From: Apoda limacodes
Taxonomy: Eukaryota > Arthropoda > Insecta > Lepidoptera > Limacodidae
DNA: 64,000 nucleotides
Assembly: GCA_946406115.1 (NCBI GenBank)
Contig: OX291562.1
Coordinates: 11,748,001 to 11,812,000, forward strand
Direction: 5' to 3'
In this document: one piece after another, positions 10,201 through 19,974 of the stretch
How positions within the stretch are numbered: position 1 is the stretch's first letter
Layout: the number at the start of each line of letters is the position of its first letter
Notes under the pieces: generated by a model
Seen by the model: only the letters and a program-made list of their open reading frames with translations
Database searches by the model: none
Told to the model about the DNA's origin: nothing
Translations under genes and position numbers: made by a program

Positions 10201-13200
10201 TGGTGAGCCCATCTCTGCAATACTGCATTCAAATTTTATCTTAATCCAACATCGAGGTCGCAAACTTTTTTTTATATGAATTAAAAAAAATAATTAGGCT
10301 GGTATGCCTAAGGTAATTTAATCTTTTAATCGAAATATGTGGTAAAATCAAAGACCAGGAGCAGAATAATATAATACTCCCTTTACCAGTTTCTGAATTA
10401 AGAATGAAGTCAGCATTGGGCAGGGTGATACCATTATTGACGATGGAAACATTAGATTACTTTGTAATAGATAACTATATTGGTGGATGCTTCCCAGTTT
10501 CCTACTCGAGTTCTGTGGAGCAAAAACTCTGACCAAAATATGTAATGTATCCTAAGGCCTTTTCTACAATGCAACTCTGCAAATCGGCACACGGAGAGTT
10601 AGCAACTGCTTCTAGCTATTTGTCTTTGTTGTTGAACATTGTTGAAACATAAAACTGATTAATGAGGGAAGAAGTTTTAGAAATAGGCCCAAGAGCCCTA
10701 ACAGTAGATGTTGCAAGCTTGTTAGCAAGTATAAAAATGTAAACAATTTAAATAAGGTTTTTTTCGGTAAATAAAGTCGTATTCAGACACAAAAGGGTAA
10801 CGCTAAAACGATATGTAAAATAATTTGTTAGTAATTTGTAAGGTTTGTAAGTTATATGATAAATAAATAACATAGTCTGTAAGTGACGAAAAATAAAGTC
10901 ACAACAACTAGGTTTAGAAGTATGTTGTTGCAGTGTAAGATAGAGTATGTAAGGTTTGCTCAACTATGTACATTTCAAGTAAAAATGTTAGGTAAATAGT
11001 AAAATACATAAGGAATTACATAGAAATAACTTAATGTTAGGAAGCGCATGTATTTAGCGTATTAGGATCGTATATTTCTTGTATAATTTAGCAACTTTAG
11101 GCTGGCAACTGGCAGTTAGGATTTATTATGTAGAATTATAGAAACAGTGTAAAATTTCTAACTTGTAAGGTAAATAGTCTGTAATGTTTTTATATGCATA
11201 ATGTGCTCAAGCAGAGTTGATTTGAAAATAGGTAATGTAAATTGTAATTGCAAGTAATTGTATAACGTAGAGAAATATCGATAATGTTTAGTTAAAATCT
11301 ATTATTGTAAATTTGATTGATTGATTTCTATAACGTGTGGACATCTTCTTTACCCCTGTCGGGTAAAAGTGGTACGGGTGTCGGGGTAAAGATTAATGTT
11401 TTACCCCATGACCCGGGCGAGTCTCGTGGGTGAATGCACCCACGGTGATTTTATAGAAAGGGCCTACTTTTCAGGCCCCCTGCTAACATAATGGCCACTT
11501 AAAAGCGGCGAAGAAAGGAATAAACAAAAACCAAAATAAAATAAAACAAAAATGAAGATATATAAAGAAATTACGAAAAAGTTCGAAAAAATTTGAAAAA
11601 CCTTAAAAACAATTTTGTAGCAATTTTTAAAAATGAATAACTAAGCAAAAGGCTTAGTTTTTCGGGGGAATTAACTCCCTAGGGAGAGGTCGGCCTTCCG
11701 GTGGACGGGCATGTAACGGCGCAATGCCCCTTAGGTGTGGATGCGCACTGTTGTCCGCCATGTCAAACAGCCGGGCGGCCAGTCTGGCGATAAACTCACC
11801 TATCGGCTCTGCCTTTCTGTCCCTAGCAATTGTGTCGTTGCGGACGTAACGCGGAGCGCCCGTTATTATCCTCAGCGATTTGTTTTGCACAACTTGGATC
11901 TTTTTCTTTTTAGTGGCGGATAGCAGTGCGTACCAAGCCGGTGCGGAGTACGTCAAACGGGACCTAACATAGAGCTTGTATAGCCGAACTTTGGTTTTAA
12001 GCGGCAGCTCAGATGAAAATAATTACCTGTCCGCGGAATACAAGCTCCTTAGGTAATAGTCTCTGTTGGCCGGTTAAGATGGCTGCCGTTTTTGAGGCGT
12101 TTACTGCTATTCTCCACTTGTCAAGCCAGCACGGGAGGATATCCAATAATCGCTGCATTTAAGCGGCAGCTAAATGGGACTTACGGGATGAGATTATGTA
12201 CGCGCTGTCGTCAGCATACAATGCTAGGGTGACGTCCTGTGTGCCTGGCGATAGACCGCTATCGCTAAGCGTAGGAATGTCATTGGTGAAAAGTGCATAC
12301 AACAGAGGGGAAAGGCAACTACCTTGTGGGACCCCCGCTGAGATGGTCTAAGTAGGGGAGTTTTTATTGTCAACCAAAACATAGAAACTCCGCCCCTCAA
12401 GAAAGGAGGCTATTATACGCCCGAACATGGGGGGTGAATTGGTCTCAGAGAGCTTAAACAATAAGCCGGCGTGCCATACACGATCAAAGGCCTTCTCGAT
12501 ATCGACGAAGACCCCGACCGTGTACCTGCCCTTGTTCATCTCAAAGGCCATGTGGTGTAAGACGCGAGTTAGCTGAAGAGTGGTGCTATGATTACTTCTA
12601 AAACCAAACTGTTCTGGCCTTAGATTGATAAAAGGTGATACCTTTTTCAATAAAAGACGTTCGAACAGTTTATCTATGTTAGAAAGTAAAGTGATCAGGC
12701 GATAATGCTCTGATTTCTGGCGGCTCTTGCCAGGCTTCGGTATGACAATAATTTTGCCTGTCCTCCAGGCCGTGGGAAAGAAACCTGTGCGCAGGATCCC
12801 GTTAAAAATACGAGTTAAGGCCACAAGACCATTTCTAGGCAACATTAATAGGGCCGTGTTCGGAATTCCGTCAGGGCCGGGGGATTTCTTTTTATTTAAA
12901 AAAGATATAAATTTTTTAACCTCCTTAGGGGAGATAAAATCGTCACCTCTAAGTGGGGCGGTGGGGTTGGAAAGCTGTTGTATGCGCTCCTCGACCAATG
13001 TTGTATGGGCGTGGTCGACAATGTTCCTCAGCTGAGTACAAACGGTTACCTAGCGTGTCTACAAGGGGGTGTATGGGTGCAGGGGTGTTGGTCATACAGC
13101 GAGCTAAACTATAAAGAGCGGTATCGTTATCGCTGGCCTTTGAGATTGTGTTATCCCAAGACCATTTCCAATAAGTTGAAATTTGGTGCGATAGATCACT

Positions 13201-16200
13201 ACCTAACTTATTCAGCTCTTTTTTAATTGTCGGGCAACGAGTTAGGCACCACAGTTTGCGAAGCTCTCGTTTTTGGCTTAGTTTACTACGGAGATGTGCC
13301 GGTAGTAAACTTTTTCCCGAGGCTGTCTTAGCAGATGTGGTGCACTGAGCAAGTGCGGAGGAGATAGCAGAAGTAAGTGACTGAGTGGCTGTTTCCACTT
13401 CCTGTGGGGTAGACAGGCCACCGGGCGGGAGTTTAAATGAGTTCAGTAGTTCTTGATATTTTGTCCAGTCCGTGAAGTTTTGCATTGGTGGTAGAGGTTT
13501 GTCCCTAATAGAAACTCCGAGGACCAGTAAAATTAGAAGGTGTTGCGGATCGATGTCATGGAGGGTTTCTAAAGAGATGGGCAAATTGATATTACGGGAT
13601 AGAAACTCCGAGGACCAGTAAAATTAGAAGGTGTTGCGGATCGATGTCATGGAGGGTTTCTAAAGAGATGGGCCAATTGATATTACGGGCTAGTGCTATG
13701 TCTAGTACGTCTGGTTGAAATGAGTCCTGAGAGGGATAATGAGTGGGGGAGCCGGGACCAATTACAACGTAATTGTGCGCCGCGGCATCAATTTTCAAAT
13801 CTCTACCTTCACTGGATGAAATTCTTGAAACCCATTGTCGGTGTTTGGCGTTGAAGTCGCCGAGTATAAGTGTGGGCGTGTCGTCGGACATAATATTTTT
13901 AATAGAGAAAATTCATTTTAATACTTTAAATCAACAAAACATGTATCTCCATACAAACGAGTTGTAGACAAAGATAACATTGTTAGAGTAGCCTAGCGAT
14001 AGTTTACAACCGTAACGGTAATTTTATGGCCTACCGCTTTGTTCGAAATGGTTTAAAACTCGAGCGCTCCGGCAGTCGTCGTCGCAGTTCGCAGCAACAA
14101 ATCAAGAAAGGAAGAACCAATAATCAAGAAAGAAACTCTGCAAGAAAATAAGTGCCCAACTGTATAGTGAGCGTTCAAGAAAGAAATGCTGCTAGAAAAA
14201 AGGAAGAAACTGTGCTAGAAATTAAGCGTAAAATAAGTGCTAGTGTAAAGTGTAAATAAATTCTTCATAAGAATACTCCGCTTCACTTCGGCTATTTTAT
14301 TTTGCGCTTAAAAAATCTTCGTGGTCAGCGGTTCACAAGTGCGTCACCCGGCTTCACCCGCCCGGCCCGCAATACGACGCCACAATATACAGTCCACTAT
14401 ATACACGTCAGTGGCCTAGTCTAGTAGCTAGCTACCGTACGGTTGTCTAATTTCTACGGCGCTTCGTTGTCGTAGCTTCGTTTTAGCAACCGAGGAAGCT
14501 AGCCTACACCCGTCGCCGCTGTGCGTGTTCGTAACAAAGCTAGTAACAATATTGTAATACTTACATTTTATCATAGGAATATCTCTTTTTAGGCTGTGAT
14601 GATGGCTTTTTAATTTTGGGTTTTGGGTTAAGAATATGGTCTGGAATAGGTTCAGAGTAAGCCATAATAGTTTCTTGCAATAAAACATCTTCTCCATCAT
14701 CAGTCAATTTATTTTGTTTTTTAGACTTTTCACCAAAATGTTTACGTGGTCGACCACGTTTTTTTGGTGGTCCATCCTGTAAATAAATTATTGGTAAGAA
14801 TATAAATGTTTATATATATATATATATGTATATATTTTATAAAAATAAATGTCTCACCCTTGAAAAATTGCTATAAATTGCATACAATTTCTACCGCCTA
14901 TCTCTTCCCTCCTCTCCCTCTCACCTTTACCACCTCACTGCATTCAACCGTTCACACCGAAAACACACAAACTTCAGCTCAATCAAAAGTAAAATTGTTA
15001 TATCTTTAAATTTAAACTAAATTAATGGTAGTATTAGAATTAGTCATCTTTGCTGACATGCAAAAATATCACTAGCAAACGCGTAGCTGAATGCGAGACA
15101 ACATTCTGTTATACCCCTAGCACATATGAAGATATGCTTACTTACTGTATTAGACCCCTAAGTCAGCATTTATGACCAACTCCTATTAAATTATAAGTTT
15201 AGTAAGACAGTCTTGTCCCATCTCCCGTCGCGGCTGCCAACGGATCCAAAATTATTAGTTGTTATCAATTAATATTATAAAATATTAAATTAAACATTAT
15301 TCAAAATCCTTTTTTCTAGTTCTATTTAAAAACCAAGTTCTCGAAATTCGTATAACAGTTCCATGTCCCATCTCTTACAAATTTACACTCTCTTTTAAAT
15401 AAGTTGACCACAGTACTACTACCTATCTGATCAAAATTTTGCAATTATTTTATTGGCAATAACCTAACATATACAAATTGTGAATTCAAGTTATTTTGCA
15501 ATACAAAAGCGCCACCTACTGGGTCCAATCATGAATCTTAATCATCCACGGACCCACTCAAACACACAAAATATTTCTTAAAAAGCAATGGAGTATGTTA
15601 GGTGGAGTTCAGTTACATACACTTGTACACAAGAATTGTATAGAAATTAGGCTTCAAGATTGTTTTTTAAATTAACAATATAAAACATACCTCTTGTTTT
15701 ATTTCAACATCTGATCCCGATGGAACAAAATCTGGATCTTCAAACTCTGAAATTTAGTAAATTTTCATTTTTTAACAGAATTCAACTTGCTGTAGTACTT
15801 AGTTAATTTAAGTGATAATTTCAACAAAATGATCAATGTACGTAAAGTAAGATCTGAAATGAGGACAAAAAATAAATAAAGAAACCAGTATAGCATTAAA
15901 AATAAGTATGCTGAAGTGGGCTTTTGCAGGAAAGTACATTTTCTTCACCAATTTGTGACAAAACTGTTGTTTTTTAGGGTTCCATACCCAAAGGGTAAAA
16001 AACGGGACCCTATTACTAAGACTCCGCTGTCTGTCTGTCTGTCACCAGGCTGTAACTCATGAACCGTGATAGTGAAACAATTGAATTTTTTACAGAAGAT
16101 GTATTTCTGCTGCCGCTATAACCACAAGTATTAAAAAACAGAATAAATAAATACTTTAATGGGCTCCGATACAACAAATGTAATTTTTTTTGCTCGTTTT

Positions 16201-18715
16201 TGCTGGATATAGATAACCGCGACGATATATTTAGTTATATATTTACTGTAAAAATAAATAATTCAATTAAAAAAAAACAAATATTTAAGGGGGGCTCCCA
16301 TACAACAAACGTGATTTTTAGCCATTTTTTAGATAATAGATAATTTTATGAATAATGGATTACAGAACCCTTCGTGCGCGAGTTCGACTCGCACTTGGCC
16401 GATTTTTCAATAATGATTTAGAATCAGCAAAAAACAATAATTAAGAGGCATTTCAAAACCTTTATGACAAAAAGTGAAAATCATCCTAGGTTATGAGAAT
16501 GTTATCTGAAAAGTTCAAGTTTGCAGTCAGCTAGTAATCAATGAAATGAAATTCATCAATTTTCTTACCATCATTTTGGAATGGTTCATCGAAATCTTCT
16601 GGCTCCTCTTTCAAACTGATTGCTCCAGAAGCTAAAAGCTTTGTTAGAGCTTCTGGCTCTTCAGGTGGCTCTCTGCTTTTTTTCCATTTATAAGGGGAGG
16701 TAGCTAAAATAAATAAAATGCAAATTCAAAGTCATTAGTCATTCTAAGATCTATTTTAATATTCGTTTAGGCATTTCAAACTAGTGGCATTCCGACGATC
16801 CTCTATGAATCTGGCTGAGGCCTACCGCAATTTAATGAATGACTCATATATAAAAGTGAGGAAAAAAAAGGCTTAAAATATGTTTACTAGGGGCCAATGT
16901 TAGGTTTTTATATATTTGTTTTATTACATATATGTTCTCAATGAGATAGTAATTGTTAAAAAATTAACTAATAAAAATTAACATTCTGACTTTCTTACAG
17001 GATATTATTTTGAATGACTTATTTTGGTCTGTTTTATTTATAGATCATATTTTTATATTATAGATTTTCTTTGTTTATTATACTATATTGGGATATACTT
17101 AAATGTAAAACAGCAAATTGAAATATTTTGACCATATTTCATAGTCATCACCAGTCAAAATATATTGATGACAAATTTGTTACTAGTGTTGCCACTACTA
17201 GTATCATAAAAGTAAGAAATAAACAGAGAAAACCTCTATTATTTGAACTATGCTTAGATATATGGGTCTATCAATAAGGAAATATAAATTTTAGATAGTT
17301 TAGTGAGAAGAAAATAAAAATTTAAAAAGGCACACCCACAAAAATTTTGTTTTATTGCAATAACTAAGTATCTTAAGACTATTTCGAACCTAAATAGAAA
17401 ATATGATTTGATTTATATAAATATCACCAATAATCTCTTTTTTACTTACCTATCTGACCCTGTTCATCTGGATATTTTCTAGGGCGTCCTCTTTTCTTAG
17501 GCCCTGGTGAGTTAGTAGCAATATTATTACCCATGGCCTTACTAATTGCTCTTGTCCACTGACCTTGAGGGTCATGCTCGACAGGTAGCTCATACTGCAG
17601 TAGAAGTCCATTTTCTTGTTTTATTGTTATGGTTTCTGTCTGCTTTGCTGGAAATGAAGACCAAATAGTAACATTTTACATCTTAAGAATTCAAGTGACT
17701 TAAAATTTCTGATTTTCTAGAAAGACATATAATATCTAAAAGTTTTGTAATTCTCTTTGGCTGAAAATAAAATTATTGGTTGGGGTGCAATTTTTTCCCT
17801 TGCACCCCCTTTTTGTTACTCAGACCAAATTATTGCCTGAAACTAGATTTCAATTAAGATTAGAATAATTTGCAGCATTAGAAAAATTACGCTGCGGCTG
17901 TCCCCCCCAGTGCATTGAACTTAAGGCTTAAAAGAAGCTAATCCTGCCAATATATGAGCATCTGGCAATGTAGATCTTTGGTCACAGTATAAATGCTTGA
18001 TTTATAACTATTTCATTTGAACAAATAGACAGCAACTATATTGATACCTGCTTGTACCAGATGTAATTTTAGTACCTGGCACATCAAAAAGAGATGTCGT
18101 TAGTAATATTAAGGAGGCGACGATAAGAGGAGGTTCAAACAGCAACTTAATGGAACCATAAGAACTGTGTACCTAAGTTATTTCACTTCGTTACGACACA
18201 AATAGGCAGTGACGCCATCAGTCACGTATATAGGTATGTAACCTAAATCACCTTTAGGAGCGTTGTTAGCTGCAACCACGGCAGAGGTCTTCCGAAACTC
18301 ATCCAAGCATTCTTTTAAGGTCTCATTTGATGAGAGACATTGTTGTTTGAACTGATAAGCAACAGTCAAGCGGTCTACGCAATTCAAGCAAATCAGCGTC
18401 GGTAGCGTGTCATTTTTCGTAACCTAGGTAAAATTACAATAAAAATAATTCTATCATAGCAAATTCTTTATAATTCGAAATTCTGGGATGTCAGCAGAAA
18501 ATCTTTATCAATAAACAGTATAGCAACATTTTTAGGGAAATTATAGGGTGGCCATCGCAACCATTTTGTGTTAAATGGTAAATAATATTTGTTACCTCCA
18601 CGCCGCAGCAAAATGTATATTTGTCACAGAGTTGTTCGTTATTTTCATCCCAATCAAAAAATGAAACCATTTCTCCGTTTTCTAAACAAACTCTACATGT
18701 AAGTTGCCAATCCAT
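1063..18715 (-). CDS. ZAD - AT-hook - C2H2 zinc-finger transcription factor, whole gene with mutually exclusive finger exons
   Basis: Coding exons in transcription order: 18715-18596, 18423-18252, 17647-17450, 16703-16569, 15746-15691, 14776-14565, 10006-9911, then one of 8058-7924, 7138-7004 or 6807-6673, then 4550-4440 and 1282-1063. Phase agrees at every junction and the sum with one cassette is 1455 nt, giving 484 residues. Domains: ZAD with zinc-binding Cys 7, 10, 52 and 55; an AT-hook core KKRGRPRK near 148-155; an acidic Pro/Glu linker; a second AT-hook KKRGRPRK near 232-239; and five C2H2 fingers from about 300 to 436. ZAD proteins are insect nuclear transcription factors whose N-terminal domain dimerises, and AT-hooks bind the minor groove of AT-rich DNA. 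Which member this is I cannot say. The gene is inflated by transposons, including a jockey LINE between exons 6 and 7. Confidence 0.88.
1529..1549 (+). repeat. Poly-G tract in last intron
   Basis: Twelve G, one T, then eight G. It could form a G-quadruplex on the plus strand. It may be a microsatellite inside a SINE-like repeat (the following GAGGCCATCGCATCGTCTCAA resembles dispersed SINE tails). Confidence 0.6.
2063..2151 (+). pseudogene. Possible relic of a THAP-domain (transposase-type) first exon
   Basis: An open stretch begins [14 protein letters not shown], which resembles the start of THAP domains (MPxC...C followed by a basic stretch), then hits a stop after about 29 codons. No THAP core (His/Cys pair, AVPTIF motif) is found nearby. 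Such N-termini occur in host THAP proteins and in P-element-like transposases. The call rests on about 14 residues, so it is weak. Confidence 0.25.
2871..3075 (+). repeat. Dispersed repeat, copy 1 (partner at 54.3 kb)
   Basis: Shares GACCCGTATGTATGTAATAT and several downstream blocks (ATTGCGC/ATTGCAC, TTTCATAAGTGTAT-like, CTCAAAAA) with 54326-54545, in the same orientation. The class is not determinable; it has no coding sequence. Confidence 0.65.
3450..3870 (+). repeat. Dispersed repeat with three tandem subunits
   Basis: Begins ACTAGCTGACCCGGCAAACG, a head seen on common lepidopteran dispersed repeats. Inside, AAACCTTCCC- and AAACTTTCCC-type starts recur near 3516, 3639 and 3743 with unit lengths of about 123 and 104 bp, each followed by CGTGTG.ATAACAA and ACTCGCACTTGAC-type blocks. 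The small open frames here are by-products of the repeat. Confidence 0.65.
4440..4550 (-). CDS. Exon 9: last His of finger 3 and finger 4
   Basis: Acceptor CTATTACAG, donor ATTC|GTAAGT. Its first base completes Arg, then Leu-His: this His is the fourth zinc ligand of finger 3 (H-x3-H with the His near the end of a cassette). Then linker MGVRP, finger 4 ([20 protein letters not shown] with His pair) and linker HTGEKKY. Confidence 0.88.
4551..6518. other. Intron between the cassette array and exon 9
   Basis: No exon with intact fingers. At 5691-5735 there is a weak resemblance on the minus strand to the end of a cassette exon. GC-richer islands near 5.74-6.1 and 6.36-6.5 kb have no recognisable content. 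Confidence 0.45.
6519..6653 (-). pseudogene. Decayed fourth copy of the zinc-finger cassette exon
   Basis: It aligns along its length with exon 8c, offset by about 154 bp, and the similarity includes the intronic bases after the donor (GTAATTTTGAA). It is broken: no AG acceptor at the expected place, an in-frame TGA near the start, loss of the finger 2 second Cys region, CRICD changed to CRIYD, and HTGEKP changed to HICEKP. The donor GACAG|GTAATT survives. A recent tandem duplicate that is now dead. Confidence 0.8.
6673..6807 (-). CDS. Exon 8c: zinc-finger cassette, alternative 3
   Basis: 135 nt, same phases. Acceptor AAAAAACAG, donor GAGAG|GTAATT. Finger 2 part: [19 protein letters not shown]. 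Finger 3 part: [19 protein letters not shown]. The reading frame and zinc ligands are intact. A decayed duplicate follows directly downstream. Confidence 0.87.
7004..7138 (-). CDS. Exon 8b: zinc-finger cassette, alternative 2
   Basis: 135 nt with the same phases as 8a. Acceptor CCTTAACAG, donor GAGAG|GTGATT. Finger 2 part: [19 protein letters not shown]. Finger 3 part: [19 protein letters not shown]. All zinc ligands expected in the exon are present and there is no stop. It differs from 8a and 8c mainly in the recognition helices. Confidence 0.87.
7924..8058 (-). CDS. Exon 8a: zinc-finger cassette, alternative 1
   Basis: 135 nt that start with one base and end with two bases of split codons. 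It supplies finger 2 from its second Cys onward (helix region VLNTELRRH) and finger 3 up to its first His ([19 protein letters not shown]). Acceptor TTCGGCAG. The 3' splice boundary is GAGAG|GCAAGT, a GC donor where both other cassettes have GT. It has the same length, phase and layout as 8b and 8c. Confidence 0.85.
8059..9910. other. Intron between exon 7 and the first cassette
   Basis: No further cassette copy seen. A dispersed repeat lies at 8997-9245. The rest is AT-rich and unassigned. Confidence 0.5.
8997..9245 (+). repeat. Dispersed repeat, copy 1 (partner at 56.37 kb)
   Basis: Shares GATATTTCAAAT, AATGTTGAAAATATAAAA, TAGTCATAAGC and ACGTTTC blocks in the same order with 56370-56580. 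It ends in a duplicated CTGTGAGTAGCAATAG segment (about 9147 and 9183). Non-coding. Confidence 0.6.
9911..10006 (-). CDS. Exon 7: C2H2 finger 1 and first Cys of finger 2
   Basis: Acceptor TTTGTTTTAG with a strong T-rich tract, donor GCAG|GTATGT. It encodes a complete finger [20 protein letters not shown] with its His pair, a linker GIKP, then YVC, the first zinc ligand of finger 2. The exon thus stops between the two Cys of finger 2, and the rest of that finger must come from one of the cassette exons. A SINE sits only about 25 bp upstream of the acceptor. Confidence 0.88.
10032..10300 (+). mobile_element. tRNA-derived SINE next to exon 7
   Basis: The head GGTCCAAGTGGCGCAATGGC has a pol III A-box-like core (TGGCGCAATGG) and 36 bp on a B-box-like TGTTTGATTCCC. 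The body continues to about 10300. It is not a functional tRNA gene: no cloverleaf can be closed. A related head lies on the minus strand at 52.4 kb. It sits in the intron just upstream of the exon 7 acceptor. Confidence 0.65.
10301..11330. other. AT-rich intron with TAAGTT/GTAAGG-rich stretch
   Basis: No gene seen. 10740-11330 is rich in short GTAAG/GTAAT words. It may include 3' material of the neighbouring LINE, but no boundary can be set. Confidence 0.35.
11335..13925 (-). mobile_element. Jockey-type LINE, 5'-truncated and inactivated, in intron 6
   Basis: Reads on the minus strand from an apurinic-endonuclease fragment (13891-13592, with [11 protein letters not shown]) through a pre-RT region (13584-12949) and reverse transcriptase (12998-12348, with SPGPDGIPN and [11 protein letters not shown]). 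The YADD box follows near 12.21 kb, then a C-terminal segment (11956-11654) with [14 protein letters not shown] sequence. A frameshifting 91-bp tandem duplication breaks the endonuclease region, a TAG precedes the VPQG motif, and more stops lie near 12.02-12.15 kb. The left end may be the hairpin-containing block near 11.34-11.5 kb. Jockey elements integrate by target-primed reverse transcription. Confidence 0.85.
13511..13692. repeat. 91-bp tandem duplication inside the LINE
   Basis: The segment beginning GAAACTCCGAGGACCAGTAA at 13511 recurs at 13602, with only one or two differences over about 90 bases. As 91 is not a multiple of three, it shifts the endonuclease frame, so the same peptide is read twice in two frames. 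Confidence 0.85.
13980..14400 (+). other. Possible solo LTR-like sequence
   Basis: A GC-richer block with repeated CAAGAAAGAAA/GAAAGGAAGAA words, then AAATAAATTC as a possible poly(A) signal, then a CACTTCGGC- and CCCGGC-rich downstream part. It has the look of an LTR, but no end repeats, partner copy or target duplication could be found by eye. Confidence 0.25.
14565..14776 (-). CDS. Exon 6: second AT-hook
   Basis: The exon runs from acceptor ATTTACAG to donor AAAAT|GTAAGT. It opens with [10 protein letters not shown], the same AT-hook core as exon 3, then an acidic stretch and a Lys-rich stretch before the fingers. It ends with two bases of a codon that exon 7 completes. Confidence 0.82.
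14777..15690. other. Intron 5
   Basis: AT-rich, no exon or recognised element. A TA microsatellite-like run is near 14812-14830. Confidence 0.5.
15691..15746 (-). CDS. Exon 5: short acidic linker
   Basis: A 56-nt exon between acceptor ATTTCAG and donor AGAG|GTATGT, ending in phase 0 with the sequence VEIKQE, another possible SUMO-acceptor site. It is supported by exact phase compatibility with both neighbours and by an acidic composition like exon 4. Confidence 0.7.
15976..16410 (+). repeat. Dispersed lepidopteran repeat, copy 1 (partner at 60.36 kb)
   Basis: Starts GGGTTCCATACCCAAAGGGT and ends CCTTCGTGCGCGAGTTCGAC...CACTTGGCCGATTTTT. Internal landmarks shared with 60360-60810: CACCAGGCTGTAACTCATGA, GATGTATTTCTG, GGGGGCTCCCATACAACAAACGTGA-type block. 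It is non-coding and looks like a non-autonomous element; I cannot assign its class. Fragments are also near 33.79 and 47.72 kb. Confidence 0.75.
16569..16703 (-). CDS. Exon 4: acidic linker
   Basis: The exon runs from acceptor ATTTTAG to donor GATG|GTAAGA. It is Pro/Glu-rich, with a LKEEPE motif that fits a SUMOylation-type consensus and an acidic stretch DFDEP. It was recognised by open frame, splice sites and phase rather than by a domain. Confidence 0.75.
16704..17449. other. Intron 3
   Basis: AT-rich. No exon or recognised repeat seen. Confidence 0.5.
17450..17647 (-). CDS. Exon 3: linker with first AT-hook
   Basis: The exon runs from acceptor TTTCCAG to donor ATAG|GTAAGT. It has an ITIKQE motif near the start, which resembles a SUMOylation consensus, and the AT-hook core KKRGRPRK near its end. 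The rest is low-complexity linker with no recognisable fold. Confidence 0.82.
18252..18423 (-). CDS. Exon 2: second half of ZAD domain
   Basis: The acceptor is TTTACCTAG and the exon supplies the second zinc pair CLNC (residues 52-55), followed by the amphipathic helix region typical of ZAD C-termini. The 3' boundary is uncertain: AAAG|GTGATT (18252) and TTAG|GTTACA a few bases further on both leave one base of a codon, and both fit exon 3. I chose the first. Confidence 0.75.
18596..18715 (-). CDS. Exon 1: first half of ZAD domain, start codon
   Basis: The ATG is at 18715-18713. Forty codons end exactly at a GT donor (GGAG|GTAACA). The exon carries the first zinc-binding pair CRVC at residues 7-10, a few residues from the start, as is normal for a ZAD. 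No in-frame ATG upstream gives a better start. The 5' UTR and promoter cannot be delimited from sequence alone. Confidence 0.85.
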
Positions 18716-19265
18716 TTTTGCTAAAAATTACGATTTATCACTCTGAAACCCCAAAAATTAAAACATTTCCTTTTTCTATTCCAACCGGAAATTACACACT
18801 TTCACAGATTAACAAGACAGACGTGCTAACATTATGGCGCGTGTTTGGCGGAAGTTCATATGAGAAAGAAGCTATATTACCATCTCTTTTGCTCTTAATA
18901 ATAACCGCTATCACCATCCTGTTGTCACTTTCTGAAAGACTACGTTCAGAAACATGAACCTTTAATTTATCAAGCTTGTTTTTAGTTTGTGGCTAAATAT
19001 AATCACTGCTAACAAAACATCAAGTTTAAAACACATGAAATTTATTGATTTTTTTTAATGAAAATTTTGGTTATTCTATTAAAATAAAGAGGTATCATCT
19101 ATCGGTAATTTGGAATTATGTGCTGAGCTGAGTAACGTTCAAGTATATTAGACTGACCGTGTTAAAGGTTTTGGGTTGGCTTCCCGATAAAAAGTAATAG
19201 ATTGCTCTAATAACTGTATGATTCTATTAATCATACACTATTCAACGCTTTCACTTGACTTGCAG
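18716..19265. other. Upstream region of the zinc-finger gene
   Basis: Should contain the 5' UTR and promoter of the minus-strand gene. No clear TATA box or initiator stands out. A plus-strand open frame of 79 codons at 18718 has no recognisable features and is not called as a gene. Confidence 0.35.
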
Positions 19266-19269
19266 TGCC

Positions 19270-19650
19270 TCGTTATACATGTCATCATCATCATATCAGC
19301 TTATATTGATCCATTGCTGGACATAAGCCTCTCTTTTTTGGATTTGGATTTTCTGTCCAAGGTACATATAATCCTGGACTATTTCGAGTAAGGTGTCGGC
19401 GACATACAGTTACTGGGTGTTGGTTGAAAATGACTTTTGTCTTATCCAACTACATGCCAAGGCCCACTTGTCGAGATGATTTGCAATATTTCGCTCAGTT
19501 CTTCAAATGACTCTGTCATAATAACGATGTTGTCGGTAAACCTTGGGTGTGTGATTTATTCGCCATTTATATTTCTTTATCGCCTGTCTGTTTGCCTTGA
19601 AAGTCAATTTAGAAAACCGTAAGGACGATGAGGCTGGTAAAGAAAAGAGT
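19270..19650 (-). mobile_element. RTE-type LINE remnant
   Basis: Minus-strand translation gives NIVIMTESFEELSEILQ, the segment just after the YADD box in RTE-group elements (consensus ADDIVI.AES.EEL). It ends at 19270-19285 with a (TGA)n-like tail, as is typical of RTE 3' ends. The middle of the ORF is missing and stops are present. Confidence 0.7.
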
Positions 19651-19974
19651 GATGATGGCACACCAATACAACCTAACACAACTCAACATCGAAACAGTTG
19701 ACATGTTTCCCATGTCTGGTTATGCCCTCGGTACCTCATTAGATAATTCACTTTTAGTACCAAAAAAGTTTTTCTTCTAAATTATAAAAATTAACGAGAA
19801 AATAAAATTCGTATTCTTGGGAGACCACCGATATCTGCTCTGTTTAGAGCAGACTAATACTATGTAATACGACTTCTAATTTACTTTTGACCTCTCACCT
19901 AATTTCTAAACATAAATACATTTTTAACTTCCATGTTGCGTTTTGGAACGTAACTAAATGAAACGAGTCCATAC

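Noticed and set aside
18718..18957. 79-codon plus-strand open frame directly upstream of the zinc-finger gene, suggesting a divergent gene pair
   Set aside because: No recognisable domain, no good splice continuation, AT-biased composition; more likely promoter or 5' UTR sequence.
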